From: CAVXXD01 sp963765625
Lineage (GTDB): Bacteria; Actinomycetota; Geothermincolia; Geothermincolales; Geothermincolaceae
Reading direction: 5' to 3'
Assembly: GCA_963765625.1 (NCBI GenBank)
Contig: CAVXXD010000005.1
Coordinates: 124,001 to 188,000 of the forward strand
Length of the DNA: 64,000 bases
Part shown: piece after piece, positions 27,704-38,026 of the stretch
Layout: the number at the start of each line of letters is the position of its first letter
Position numbering within the stretch: the first letter of the stretch is position 1
Translations under genes and position numbers: made by a program
The notes under the pieces: generated by a model
Seen by the model: the letters and a program-made list of their open reading frames with translations, nothing else
The model's database searches: none
Told to the model about the DNA's origin: nothing

Positions 27704-27919
27704 TTATTCTAAGGCGTGATGGCGACAGAAAAGGCGCTCAGCGGCGGTGCTGGGGTGAATACTGCCAGAGCTGGGACGGGTGCAGGCGCATGCTCGCCCC
27801 GGAATCCGGCATGCCGCGATGGCCAGCGGTGTGAGGAAGACGGTCCCGCGCCCGTCCTTGCCGTGGTAGAGGAACTCGATTTTGCCGCCCTTCTTTCCGG
27901 AAAGCCCACGCCCGCTCAT
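27704..27919 (-). CDS. Small hypothetical protein
   Basis: A 71-residue frame beginning MSGRGLSGKKGGKIEFLYHG, preceded at a good distance by GAGGAG. The middle reads GRGTVFLTPLAIAACRIPG. Changing frame near 27807 would give a different, also plausible tail ending AFSVAITP at 27709, so the true C-terminus is unsure. It lies directly upstream of the nuclease gene. No family was recognised. Confidence 0.4.
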   Translation of the reverse strand: MSGRGLSGKKGGKIEFLYHGKDGRGTVFLTPLAIAACRIPGRACACTRPSSGSIHPSTAAERLFCRHHALE

Positions 27920-28018
27920 GTGCACTCTCCTCACCCCTTTCAGGCTTAATAATATATATTTCCCTCTCCTTGCTTATTTAAACGGCATCCGGAGGGTTTG
28001 CCTGAACTGTTTTGCTGA

Positions 28019-28051
28019 AATTTTCTTGAAAATTCCCGCGGCTGCTATAAT
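28019..28051 (+). promoter_or_regulatory. Promoter with palindromic operator for the pentapeptide gene
   Basis: A perfect -10 TATAAT lies at 28046-28051. Seventeen bases upstream, TTCTTG (28023-28028) would be the -35 region, and it sits inside the inverted repeat AATTTTC-TT-GAAAATT (28019-28034). A protein bound there would block or modulate polymerase. The start codon is 46 bases downstream. Confidence 0.5.
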
Positions 28052-28097
28052 GTTGCGTTGCGGAAAGAAGACCATCGGCAACAGGAGGTAAGCGGGC

Positions 28098-28602
28098 ATG
28101 GCCAATGAGGAGCACCTGGAGATACTGAGGCAGGGGGTCTCGGCATGGAACCAGTGGCGCAGGAGCAACCGCGAGATCCAGCCCGACCTCTACGGAGCCG
28201 ACCTCTCCGGCATGGACCTGGCCATGTACAATTTCGGCCACACCAACCTGGGCGAGGCCAACCTCAAGGGAGCCTGCCTGCGGGCCGCCTTCATGGTCGC
28301 CGCCTACCTGCACGGGGCCGACCTGGAAGAAGCCGACCTGGAACGCGCCGACCTGCGCGGCGCCCACCTGGTGGACGCCAAGTTCCGGGGGGCGCACATG
28401 CACCAGACCGCCCTCAACAAGTCCCTCTGCGTCAACACCGACTTCAGCGGGGCGGACATGCACTCCGCCATGCTGCTCGGCGACCCGCCTGGAGAACGCC
28501 GATTTCACCGGGGCGGACATGACCGACGTCGACCTGGTGGACGCCAAGCTGGTGAACGTCAAGACCGACGGCGTGAAGGGTTACCGCTTTCCCAAACGCT
28601 GA
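28098..28602 (+). CDS. Pentapeptide-repeat protein, frameshifted near the end
   Basis: About 168 residues of right-handed quadrilateral beta-helix repeats (A-D/N-L-x-x): LYGADLSGMDLA, TNLGEANLKGACL, ADLEEADLERADLRGAHL and DFSGADMHSAML. An extra base near 28485 breaks the frame; corrected, it continues RLENADFTGADMTDVDLVDAKLVN and ends GYRFPKR at 28602. Proteins of this fold include DNA-gyrase protectors (Qnr/MfpA type) and many of unknown function; no gyrase link is visible here. It has its own promoter, described separately, so it is probably regulated alone. Confidence 0.8.
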
Positions 28603-28681
28603 ACGCGGCCCGGCTCCGACGGCTCAATCCGTACTCGTAAACAGGCTCGCCCGCGCCGAGACTTATACCGGGCTGTCACGC

Positions 28682-28999
28682 ATGGTGACCGCGGAGGCCA
28701 TAAATTCTTTTAATCTCTGGATTTCATCATCCATCGAAAAGGAAAAGCTTATCCTGGAAAGAATCGAACCGGCGATATTCGAGCAGGCATGGAAGGTCTT
28801 CATGCGCTATTACGAACATGGGCCTTCTTTCACCGACTGCACCAGCGTGGCTCTCTGCTTGCGCATCAAAGCGGACTGCGCCTTTGCCTTCGACAACCAC
28901 TTCCCCATCATGGGCGTCGACGCTCAGCCATACGCCCCGCCGGGAAAGAATCCCGCGATCCGGTGGTCAGAAAGGTTAGAGCGGGTCAGCGCGGCTTGA
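28682..28999 (+). pseudogene. PIN-domain (VapC-like) protein, N-terminally truncated
   Basis: A 105-residue C-terminal fragment of a PIN ribonuclease. The late motifs are intact: PSFTDCTSVALCLR (acidic third residue) and CAFAFDNHFPIMG (fourth Asp region). The first quarter, with the catalytic start VDTS-like Asp, is missing. The same frame stays open upstream to about 28523 (it reads SVLVNRLARAETYTGLSR before the ATG) but no PIN start is found there. No antitoxin gene is adjacent. It may be the remnant of a toxin-antitoxin locus. Its end overlaps the convergent neighbour by 14 bases. Confidence 0.5.
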
Positions 29000-30206
29000 C
29001 GGTGTAGATGGCCTCCCCGGCGGCTTCTTCCTGCGATACGTCGACGGGCCGGCCGTTCAAGGACTCCATTATCCCGGCGAAGAGGCCCGAGGTTATCTGA
29101 GGCGCCAGGGGGTTGATGATGCGGATGGTGACGCCGCCGTCCTCGGAGAACGAAGGCACGGCGTACCCGAAACCCAGGCAGGCCAGGCGGTCCAGGAGCA
29201 TGCGGCACTGCTCCTCCATGCCGGCGTCCATGAACTCGACCGCCTCCTCCGCCGTGAAACCGATGCCATCCTCACGGATGCTCTTGACCTGGTAATCCTT
29301 GATGGTGTCGAAAAGAAGTTCCCGCGCGCCCTCTCCCAGCTCCTCCGGGTACCCGCACGAAGAGGTTCTCCAGCGAGTAGCAGGGCCAGAATATCTGGCG
29401 GCGGCCGGTGATGCGATGGATGATGCAACCGGTGCGGGCGTCCCAGTAGAGGTGCCTGATCGATTCGGGGGCGCCGCATCTCGGGCACCTGGAGACGGGA
29501 GGGCGTCCGGGTGCGGGCTGCAGCTTGCGGAACGGCAACGCGAAGCTCTCGCCCTCTTCCGGGTCCAGCGGCCCGTCGCAGTCAACGTAATAGACGTAGG
29601 CCTCCTGCTCCCTCGACAGGGTGATGATACTGTTGCGTACGGGACGTTCTATCACCAGCCCCACGATGCCGTCCGCATCGGCCAGCATGAGGGTCTTGTC
29701 GTGGGGCCGCGGATGGAGGCGATAAAGTACTTGTGCCCCCCGGCCTGCCGGTTCCTGGCGAAGGCGGTATCAGTGGCGCCGACCCCCAGCAACATGGTCA
29801 TGCTTTCGACGAGCCGGGTGGAGACTTGATCTGCACGCATGACGCGCGATATCGCCCTCATCCAGGCCGGAGCGTCGTCCCGGATGAAATAGATGGTCCG
29901 GGCGAACTGCTCGGAGGCCGATTTCTCCGCGGCGTAGAGGATGTCGCGCACACGCTCTTTTCCGAACTTCTCCTCCAGCAGCCCGATGAGCGACTCGAGC
30001 AGTTCATGCTCGACGAAGGCGAAGCGGTAACGCTTGTCGAACATCCGCATGGTGATGGCCCCGCCCTCTGTCCAGGCGAACATCAGGGTCAGCAGGCGTG
30101 GGACGCCGCAGGCCCCGCAGCGGGGAAAGGGCAGAACGAATCTGGGACGCCTGGCTATCTTTTTGATGTTCTCTTCGTCGATGCCCAGCTGAGACGGATC
30201 ACCCAT
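28986..30206 (-). CDS. Hypothetical protein with zinc-ribbon-like cysteines, frameshifted
   Basis: A protein of about 405 residues assembled from three frames with breaks near 29705 and 29358. It starts MGDPSQLGIDEENIKKIARR behind GGAGGGG. Cysteine pairs occur at FPRCGACG near the N-terminus and RCPRCGAP in the middle, compatible with a split zinc ribbon. Helical segments with IGLLEEKFGKERVRDILY and a C-terminal GGVTIRIINPLAPQIT suggest a two-domain cytosolic protein that may sense a ligand through the V4R-like central part. I do not recognise the family and assign no function. Confidence 0.5.
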
Positions 30207-30236
30207 AGTTTCCCCTCCTGATCGAACAGCCAGCCC

Positions 30237-31684
30237 TTAGTGTAAGTATAGCAAGAATCGGGGGCTAGGCGATGCCGCCAGCCGCTTGGCGATCTCCTTC
30301 TTCGAGTTGATGTCGTAGGTCCCCAGGATGGCGATGTCCTCCATCACCGGCGAGCCCCCGCCGTGCAGGCCGGCATACTGCAGCACCCCGGCCATGGAAG
30401 AGCAGCTGAAGTCGGCGATCCAGGCATAGCAGCGGTAGACGTCCTCCACGCTGACGGCAGTCCACACGCTTGAGGTACTTCTTCACCAGGTCCCCCACCT
30501 CGGGGCTGAGGAACTCGGTGTCGTAGGGCAGGGTGGCGGGCAGGCCGCCGGCGATGTCCGCCAGTATCTGGTACTCGCCGAAGATGCTCTCGCCGGCGTG
30601 CTTGCGGGCCACGTTGCAGTAGACCACGTCGGGCATCTGGGTGCCCGAGGGGGTCCTGGTCGACTTGACCGCGGCGGCGATGCCGCAGCCGTAGACCAGC
30701 TCGGCCACGCCGATGAGGTGGGCCAGCTTGCTGCGGACGTGGTCCTCCCGCTCGATGCCGGAGTACTCCGCCACCAGGGCGGCCGAGCCCATGATGATGT
30801 CGGTCACCGCCGGCTTGCAGCCGGTGTAGCTGTGGCGGTGGAAGAGGGAGAAGAGCAGGGCCAGTTGCCCCCCGAACTCGCTCTCCCCGCAGAGGAAGAC
30901 CCGCTCCCAGGGGACGAAGACGTCGTCGAAGATGGTCAGGGACTCGCACTCCCCCTTGCCGGAGATGAGCCCGGCCACCTCCGGTGCCCGGTCGCGGTAT
31001 CCGGCCGCCCGCACCACCTGCTTGATGCCGGGAGCGTCTCCCGGGATGGCGAAAGCCACCGCCCAGTCGCTCTCGTTGGGCCGCAGGAAGCGGGTGGGGG
31101 TGACGATGATCTCGTCGGCCATGGGCGCGAAGGAGTTGTGGGCCTTGGCCCCGCTGACCACGATGCCGTCCGGCTTCTTTTCTACAACTCGTAAATATAG
31201 ATCGGGGTCGGTCTGGTCGGCGGGACGGCGGGAGCGGTCCCCCTTGACGTCCGTCTGGGCGCAGCAGCCCACCTTGTCCCCCGCCTGGAACTCCTTCATG
31301 AAGGCGAGGAAGCGGTCGTGGTACTCGGTGTTGTGGGCCGTCGTCGCACTGCCTGGTGATGACGGATATGGCGTTGAGGGCGTCGATGCCCATGCATCGG
31401 GCTATGCATCCCCCCACCGCGCGGGCACCGATGCGGGTCATCTCCTGCTTGGCCAGCAGGTCCTCCGGGCTCTGGTGGATGTGGCAGAAGCGGTTGATCT
31501 TCTCCCCGGTAAGGTGGGAGGTGGTGGTGAAGATGCCCTCGTGCTCGGGCATGCCGGCCAGCGTGAAGGTGGCCGAGAGGATGTCCTGGCCCGGGACCTT
31601 CTCCCGGTTAAGGATCTCTCCCCCCAGGTAGACGTTGGGGCGCATGCTCTTCAGACCTTCGAGGTATTCCTCCGCGGTTCGCAT
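30237..31684 (-). CDS. 4-hydroxybutyryl-CoA dehydratase/vinylacetyl-CoA isomerase-like (HpaB superfamily), frameshifted
   Basis: A flavoprotein of about 482 residues of the 4-hydroxyphenylacetate hydroxylase superfamily. It carries the cluster-binding residues specific to AbfD: Cys93 and Cys97 in GGCIARCMGIDA, and a His followed seven residues later by Cys in FHRHSYTGCK, matching Cys99, Cys103, His292 and Cys299 of the clostridial enzyme. Flavin-dependent hydroxylases of the same superfamily lack these. AbfD dehydrates 4-hydroxybutyryl-CoA to crotonyl-CoA through a [4Fe-4S] flavin radical. Breaks near 31345 and 30463 must be corrected. The ATG at 31684 follows AAAGGAG by ten bases. No other aminobutyrate gene is adjacent. 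Confidence 0.8.
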
Positions 31685-31818
31685 GGTCACCACGCTCCTT
31701 TACTCCCGTGCCGCCGCATATACCTTGTATACCCTGATTGCGTCAGAAACCATGTCCCTCGGATCGCCGAATGCATTATTATATAGAATATCCGGTTGAA
31801 GGGGAGTGGGGCGATTGA

Positions 31819-32934
31819 ATGATATCATCTAGGGAACGCCTGAAGTTCGCCGCCGTAGCGACTCTTACGGTATTGAGCCTGACCCTTTACGCCCTCATCT
31901 ACTACGTCTGGAAGGAAGACGTGCCCTTCCGCTTCACCTATTTCCTGCCGGCCCTGCTGGCCTGCGTATGGTGGGGCCGCCGGGGCATCTCCGCTCCTTC
32001 TTCCGATGGGGGTGGCCTTCTTCTTCCTGGTGCTCTTCAGCCCGGCGGAGACCCGGATATGGGACGACGTGATCGGATCGGTCATCATTATCCTGGTCAC
32101 CCTGGTCATCGCCGAGCTGAGCGAGAGAAGAAACCGCCTCATCGGACTCCCTCGAGGAACGAATCGAGGAGCGCACCCGCAAGTTGAGCCAGCGCAACAA
32201 GGAACTGGAGACGTATGGCCACACCATCTCCCACGACCTGCTGGGGCCGGTCACCATTATCAAGGGCTACGCGGCAGTTGGGCGTGAGAGCCTGCCGGAG
32301 GACGCCGACCCCATCGTCAGAGACAGCCTCGAGAAAATTGGCGAGACCGCGGACCGCATGAAGGAGCTGACCACTTCGCTCCTGCAGTATGCCCTGGCCG
32401 GGCGGGCGGAAGGCAACGTCGAGCGCGTGGAGCCCTCGAAGGTACTGCGGGAGGTCCTGGAAGAAGCCTCCACCTTATCCCGGATGAAGGTGGCCGGGTG
32501 GTGATCGACACCGTCCTTCCCACCATAATCGTCGACCCCATCAAACTGCGGCAGGTCTTCACCAACCTCATCGGCAACGCCATCAAGTACCGGAGCGCAG
32601 CATAGGCCCATCATCATCGAGATCGGCTATCTCGGCGGAGGCGAGATCGAGCGCGAGTATGCCCGGAGAAGGCAAGCCGGTCACCTTTTTCGTGCGCGAC
32701 AACGGCAAGGGCATCGATGCCGCTGACCTGGAAGAGATATTCGAGCCATTCAAACGGTCCGGCCAGGACCACTCACCGGGCGCGGGCATCGGTCTGGCGA
32801 CGGTGAAACGGGCGGTGGAAGGGTGGGGTGGCCGGGCCTGGGCCGAATCGACGCCGGGCAAGGGGTCCACCTTCTATTTCACCGCCCCGGAGGCCGCTAC
32901 CGGCTTCAAGGCCCGACTCTCCTCCGGCGATTGA
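31819..32934 (+). CDS. Membrane sensor histidine kinase, frameshifted
   Basis: A kinase of about 370 residues in several frames. The N-terminal part has three or four membrane helices of DUF4118-like character (LTVLSLTLYALIYYVW, FRFTYFLPALLACVWW, GVAFFFLVLF, VIIILVTLVIAELSERR). A short coiled coil leads into the HisKA domain with the phospho-acceptor His in GHTISHDLLGPVTI. The ATPase domain shows FTNLIGNAIKY (N box), RDNGKGID (G1), IFEPFKR and GIGLATVKR (G2). Breaks lie near 32000, 32140, 32490 and 32603. No response regulator is adjacent, so it is an orphan kinase. It is divergent from the AbfD-like gene. Confidence 0.75.
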
Positions 32935-32950
32935 GGCCCGTCCGGCGGCC

Positions 32951-33302
32951 CTATTCGTCTTCCGCCAGCTCGCCCCGGTCGAAGGCCAGTCTTCTTCGCG
33001 GCCAGCTCCTGGTCCCAGTCGAGGTTCTCCGTCCCCGCGTACTCGTAGCCGAGGAAGTGCCAGCACTCGTCGGGCAGTATGCCGTATACGGCGAAGGTCC
33101 CCGCCGGCGCCGGCACCGTCCCCAGTACTTCCTCTCCTTCGTCCAGCGGTATGCGCACCTGTTCCGATTCGTGCTCCCGCACGACGATGATGGGCTTGTA
33201 ATAGAGCTCTCGGCCGCCTTCGAGTACATAAACCTCGTGGATAGTGAAGGCGACGACCAGGTCACGCCAGAGCTGGTTGCGCAAAGGATCGTATACGTTC
33301 AT
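32951..33302 (-). CDS. Hypothetical protein, about 117 residues
   Basis: A small soluble protein starting MNVYDPLRNQLWRDLVVAF. It is rich in beta-strand patterns (EVYVLEGGRELYYKPIIVV, EEVLGTVPAPAGTFAVYGI) with an acidic C-terminus. The original frame runs on to 32874 inside the neighbour, but one base change near 32987 gives the more natural end LAFDRGELAEDE at 32951. No family is recognised. It is convergent with the histidine kinase gene and lies 15 bases after the hydrolase gene. Confidence 0.45.
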
Positions 33303-33317
33303 GTCTCCTCTTTCTCT

Positions 33318-34294
33318 CTATTTCTTATCTGTCTGTTCCCGGAGTGTTCCGCCGGCGCCGGTCCACCGCACCACCTGTCCGGCCCCCTCCCCCTCACACG
33401 ACACCCGTCCGTCCGCAGCCATGCGCTCCAGGTGGCTCACGAGTATCTGTATGCCCGGAAAGAAACGGATGAGCCGGTCGCCGTACATCCGGGCGCAGAT
33501 CTCCGCCACCTCCAGGGGACCGTCGCGCAGGATGCGCGCGATACGCTCCTCTACCGCCAGCACCCGCCGGCGGGTCCGCTCGATGGCTCCGCGCACGTCC
33601 GTTATCTCCCCGCCGTGGGCCGGCAGGGCCAGACGGGCGCCCAGGGCTTCGACCCGGTCCAGGCTGGCGAGGAACCCGGTGGCACCACCAGAGGTGGGAG
33701 AGTACCACGCGGTGATCTCGCCCACCAGGTCGCTGGAGAGCAGGGTCCCGTCCGTGACCCGCCACAGGCAGATGTGGCCGGGCGCATGGCCCGGGGTGAC
33801 CAGGACCTCCCAGGTATCTCCCCCGAGTTTCAGTACATCACCGTCCTCCACCGTCTCACTGACGGCGCGCTGCTCATGGGGCACATCCCCTCGAAGTAGT
33901 CGATGATGTCGAAGCCGTGTATCCCCATACCCTGCATGAGTTCTTCTCCGAAGAAACGCGGGGCCAGCCCCATGTCGAAGGTGCGGTTGAGCTGACGGGG
34001 CTCCTCCGCCAGGGGCCGGTCGATGGAGCTGATGATTACGCGGGGCGAGGCCTCCTCCCGTATGAAGCGCATGGCCCCCATGTGGTCGGGGTGGGCGTGG
34101 GACAGCACGATGGTGTGGATGTCCGCCAGGCGCAAGCCCTCTCTCGCCAGGAAGGAGAGGAGGCTGGCGTAGCTCTCCTCCTTGCCGCACCCGACGTCGA
34201 AGAGGACGCCTCCGTCAGCGTCGCGAAAGAGATAGGCGTTGGCCGAAGCAGGCCACTTGTGTTTCCGCTCCCGGCAGACCCCGATCCCCTCCAT
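33318..34294 (-). CDS. MBL-fold metallo-hydrolase, frameshifted
   Basis: A metallo-beta-lactamase-fold protein of about 325 residues. The zinc motif is LSHAHPDHMGA (HxHxDH), followed by the late His in TPGHAPGHICLW, the bridging Asp in LLSSDLVGE and the last His in LPAHGGEI. A C-terminal winged-helix-like extension (ARMYGDRLIRFFPGIQILVSHLERM) resembles the LACTB2/BLACT-WH type, which acts on RNA or lactone-like substrates. A break near 33890 joins the two halves. The start at 34294 is chosen because the open frame upstream only shadows the GNAT gene. Confidence 0.8.
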
Positions 34295-34320
34295 GCCCCT
34301 TCCCTGCAGCCGGAGGTGTT

Positions 34321-34749
34321 TTACAGGATCTTCTCGAATGTGAAGCCGGTCTTGACATAGCCCTCCCGCTCGTAGAAACGGTGGGCGTCGGCGCGGTGGA
34401 AGGCCGAGTCCAGTTCGAGCAGGTTGCATCCCGCCTCCCGGGCCAGCTCCTCGGCGCCGCGCAGCAGGGCCGCCCCCACCCCGCGGCTGCGATGGCCTTC
34501 TTCCACGACTATCTCGTCCAGGTAAGCCAGGCGCCCCTGGCGGTAGAGGCTCTCGCGCGAAGTCAGGGAGAGAAAGCCGACGATGACTCCCCCGTCCTCG
34601 GCGCAGATATAGCGTATCCCCGGCTCCTGCAGGGCCCGGGCGAAGACGCGGCGCTGGGTCCCCATCTCGATCATTGTGTCGGGCCAGAGTTGCCGGAGCA
34701 GGGGCAGTACCATGTCGAAGTCGCTCTCGCGGCAATCCCTGATCTCCAT
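34321..34749 (-). CDS. GNAT-family N-acetyltransferase (RimI-like)
   Basis: An acetyltransferase of 142 residues. The acetyl-CoA-binding motif is EGHRSRGVGAALLRGAEE (Q/R-x2-G-x-G/A), preceded by YLDEIVVEE and followed by ELDSAFHRADAHRFYEREGY, the standard end of the fold. AGGAGG seven bases before the ATG at 34749 fixes the start; an ATG six bases earlier is too close to the site. It lies 26 bases upstream of the MBL hydrolase gene on the same message. The substrate may be a protein N-terminus or an amine. Confidence 0.85.
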   Translation of the reverse strand: MEIRDCRESDFDMVLPLLRQLWPDTMIEMGTQRRVFARALQEPGIRYICAEDGGVIVGFLSLTSRESLYRQGRLAYLDEIVVEEGHRSRGVGAALLRGAEELAREAGCNLLELDSAFHRADAHRFYEREGYVKTGFTFEKIL

Positions 34750-34784
34750 ATACATACCTCCTGATGGTCTAGCTTCTTCGCTTA

Positions 34785-34806
34785 ATTATATCCCTACGGG
34801 TATGAT
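34785..34806. promoter_or_regulatory. Divergent promoter region
   Basis: A minus-strand TATAAT lies at 34785-34790 for the GNAT-MBL genes and a plus-strand TATGAT at 34801-34806 for the Hdr-like gene. The -35 matches are weak on both sides. The 100-base gap holds nothing else. Confidence 0.4.
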
Positions 34807-34855
34807 AGATGGTGAAAGTGCTTGGAGAATACCTTGCTTGACAGAGGGAGGTACC

Positions 34856-35844
34856 ATGTTTCTCAGGGACAGATGCGACCTCTGCGGGGACTGCCTGGTG
34901 AGGTGCCCCTACGTGGAATACGACCGCGACGAAGCGATAGAGCAGTTCCGGCGCCTTATCGACGGGGAGACGCCGGAGATCGTCACCGCCTGCGTGACCT
35001 GCGTCGCCTGCAACCAGTTCTGCCCCCAGGGAGCCAGGCCTTTCGACCTCATCCTGGAACGCCAGGAGGAGACGGGCACCCTGAACATCCCCGAGCAGAA
35101 CACCCAGCTCTTCCGGAACATGCCCACCGCCCCCAGCGAGGTCCGGCCACGGTGCCGGAGACAAGCCCACCCTCTCCCTCTGCTGCGTGGGCGACCTCTG
35201 CCCGGCCTCTTCGACGGTCCCCTCTTCGAGGGGCTGACCATCCTGAAGGGCGGCGACTACTTCTGCAACGTCGGGCTGGGTGCACCTGGGGGCGGACACC
35301 CCGGTGCGCGAGGGAGCCCTGCGCTTCGCCAACAATGATCGCCCTGGCCGGCGGCCGCGAGGTGGTCTTCTACCACGACGACTGCTACGCCCTGGCCTCG
35401 TCGCTGCTCAAGGACTACGGGATCGAGCCCTCCTTCCGGCCCCTGCACATCATCGAGTACCTGCTCGACTACGTGCACGCCCACGCCGCGGAGGTGAAGC
35501 CGCTGGGGTTGAAGGTGGCCTACCAGCAGCCCTGCGCCTCTCGCTACACCCCCTGGAAGGACGATTGGCTGGACGAGCTGTTCTCCCTCATCGGGGTGGA
35601 GCGGGTCGCCCGGGAATACGACCGCGAGGGGGCCCTCTGCTGCGGCTCGCCCCTGATGCCGCGCGACCGGGAGCGCGCGGCGGCGGTCAAACAGCGCAAC
35701 ATCGACGACGCCGTGGCCGACGGGGCGCAGGCCATGGCCTACCTCTGCCCCCTGTGCGTGCTCAACCTGCGCAAGCCGGCGGAAGCCGCCGGGCTGGAGA
35801 ACCATCACCTCATCGATCTGGTGAAGAAGGCCCTGGGGGTCTAG
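34856..35844 (+). CDS. Heterodisulfide-reductase-like (Fe-S) protein, multiply frameshifted
   Basis: A protein of about 329 residues. The N-terminus holds two [4Fe-4S] motifs, CDLCGDCLVRCP and CVTCVACNQFCP. The rest resembles HdrB/HdrD CCG-type domains: SLCCVGDLC, then YHDDCYALA, YQQPCASRY, LCCGSPLM and LCPLCVLNL with the expected spacing. Frame changes are needed near 35150, 35205, 35275 and 35335. Such proteins pass electrons between ferredoxin and thiols, quinones or flavin partners. It starts behind GGGAGG four bases from the ATG and is a single-gene unit convergent with the sensor kinase, three bases away. Confidence 0.75.
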
Positions 35845-35846
35845 CG

Positions 35847-37399
35847 TCAGGGCAGCATGAAGTGGAAGGCGGCACCCCCGTCCTTCCGGGGTTCGTACCA
35901 TATCCTGCCGCCGTGACTCGTCACGATCTCGTGGCCGATATACAGCCCCAGCCCTATGCCGGGCTTGGAATGGTGGAAAACGTCGTCCACCTGGTAGAAG
36001 CGATCGAATATCTTCTTCTCCTCACCTGCCGGAACCCCCGGCCCGCGGTCCATTACCACGAAGAAGACCTGCGTGCCCTCGCGCCTGGCCTCCAGGCGAA
36101 CCGTCCGCGGTCCTGGTGAATATTTGAAGGCGTTCTCCAGCAGGATTATCAGCAGGCGCTTGATCTTGTCCCGGTCGACCTTGACCTTGCCCAGGCCCGG
36201 GTCGATGAAGACCTCCGGCTCATCGTAGCCACGCGACCGCAGCTCCTCCACCACCTCGCGGACCAGGCGCGCCGGATCCACTACCCTTCGCCGGACCTGA
36301 AACGCTCCTCCTCGATGCGGGAGACGTCCAGTAATTCGTCTCCCAGGCGGTTCAGGTGGTCGATGTTGCGCTCCATGGACTCGAAGATGCCCCGGGCCTT
36401 GTCCGGATGCATCTTGCTCAGGTCGGTGGACATCAGCTGGGCGTAACCCTTGATGATGGTGATGGGGTGGCGCAGTTCATGGGAGGCCACGGAGAGAAAG
36501 TCCCGCAGGCGGCGGGCGCTCTCCTCCAGGGTCTGCTTGTAGGTCTTCTCCCGGCTTATGTCGATCATGTTCCCGGTGATCCCCACCGTCCGGCTGCCCT
36601 CCCTGATCAGTCGCCCCGAGGAGCGGATGTGGCGCAGCTCGCCATTTTTGTCCACCACCCGGAACTCCACTGGTTCATGCCTTCCATCCTCGTCGAAGGT
36701 CAGCCCGCTCACCAGGGCTTCGAAGTCCTCGGGCACCATGAAGTTCGAGAGGTTCTTGCCGATGACTTCCGTCTGGTGGTAACCAGAGATGCGCTCGATG
36801 GCCGGGCTGATGTAGGTGAAGTGGCCTCCCGTGTCCACGGTGAAAAGCACGTCGTTGATGTTCTCCACCAGGGCCCGGTATTTCTCTTCGGAGGCTCGCA
36901 GAGCTTCCTCGGCTTCCCGACGCTCCCGGATGTCGCGTCCGATACACAACACCCGCTCCACCCCCTGCAGACTGTACCGGCAGAGGCTCAGCTCGACCGG
37001 CAGCCGGTTGCCGTCCCTGGTGACCAGGTCGACTTCGACCAGCGCGCCACTATCCCCCATGGCCGTTTCCGCTCTGCCCGCCAGCCGCGCGACATGGTCG
37101 GGGGCGCAGATTGACTCCAGGGTGGTCTTTAAGAATTCGTCCCGGGAATACCCCAGGGCACTACAGGCGACATCGTTGGCGTTACTGAGGCGGGAACCCC
37201 CATTATCGGTACCGGGAGTGTAGACGAAGATGAGGCCGTTGTAGCTGCCGAACAGGCCTTGGACGATAGAGGTCACCTCGCGCCAGTCCCCGGCCTGGGA
37301 CACGTATTGTCCCAATAGGAATTCCAGTTCTTCACAACGGCGGCGCAGCCGTTCCAGTTCCCTGGCGTTCTCTTGCCTGCTATCTGTTCGCTCGCTCAT
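35847..37399 (-). CDS. PAS-PAS sensor histidine kinase, one frame break
   Basis: A soluble kinase of about 516 residues. A short coiled coil (RELERLRRRCEELEFLLGQ) leads to two PAS domains: residues 45-165, ending LCIGRDIRERREAEEAL, and 170-295, starting EEKYRALVENINDVLFTVD and ending GNMIDISREKTY. The HisKA segment has the phospho-acceptor His in SVASHELRHPITI. The ATPase half has LLENAFKYS, MDRGPGVP and PGIGLGLYIGHEIV. One missing base near 36284 separates the two parts. No response regulator is adjacent. Absence of membrane helices suggests a cytoplasmic redox or ligand signal. Confidence 0.88.
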
Positions 37400-37446
37400 C
37401 TGTCTCCGTAAGTGCGTATCTGCATCTGTTTGTCGTCAAGATTATA

Positions 37447-37957
37447 TCATCTGCTTCCGACAGGACGGCGGGTGTGGACCCAGGCACAATGGTCGTCTCC
37501 GCGGGGCAGGGACCGCACGATCTCCATGTGGATGGAGGGGTCTAGCGCCTTCAGCCAGTGAGGAAAGATGGTGTTGTCGATCATCTCGCAAGGGACCGTC
37601 TTCTCCCGGCCCGAACGGCAGAGGTTCTCCCACCAGGAACAGTGGTGGACGCGGAAGACGCTCTCATCTTCGCCCAGCATCTCCCAGGAGCATTGCGTGC
37701 CGTCGATGCGACAGATGGTGGCTATGATGATCGTTGACCGCGGCCATGCCGGGCGGGTTCGCCGGGTCAAGCTCCAGGCCCGTGGCGCGAGCGATCCTGC
37801 GCAGCAGGACTACGCCGTAGTCCTTCCACACCTCCAGGTCCAGCTCCAGGGCCGCCTCAAAACCCAGCTTGCGCTCCGCCGCCATGAACCACAGCCCGTC
37901 TATGGCGGTGAGCGCGCCCAGCCGCAGTTCCTCCATTTGCTTGTCGGTGAGTTCCAT
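37447..37957 (-). CDS. L-2-amino-thiazoline-4-carboxylate hydrolase-like protein (DUF6125-like), frameshifted
   Basis: A protein of about 170 residues. An N-terminal helical half (QMEELRLGALTAIDGLWFMAAERKLG) is followed, after a break near 37725, by RIDGTQCSWEML, VFRVHHCSWWENL, and conserved Cys in EKTVPCEM. This pattern resembles a family often annotated as ATC hydrolase-like, whose true activity is not established. The ATG at 37957 follows GGAG by seven bases. The assignment rests on remembered motifs only. Confidence 0.5.
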
Positions 37958-38026
37958 TTCTACGCTCCATTCCATCCTTCTACCATGCAGAAGAATATTC
38001 GAGACGCCCGGCGGGTGCTCCTGCTT

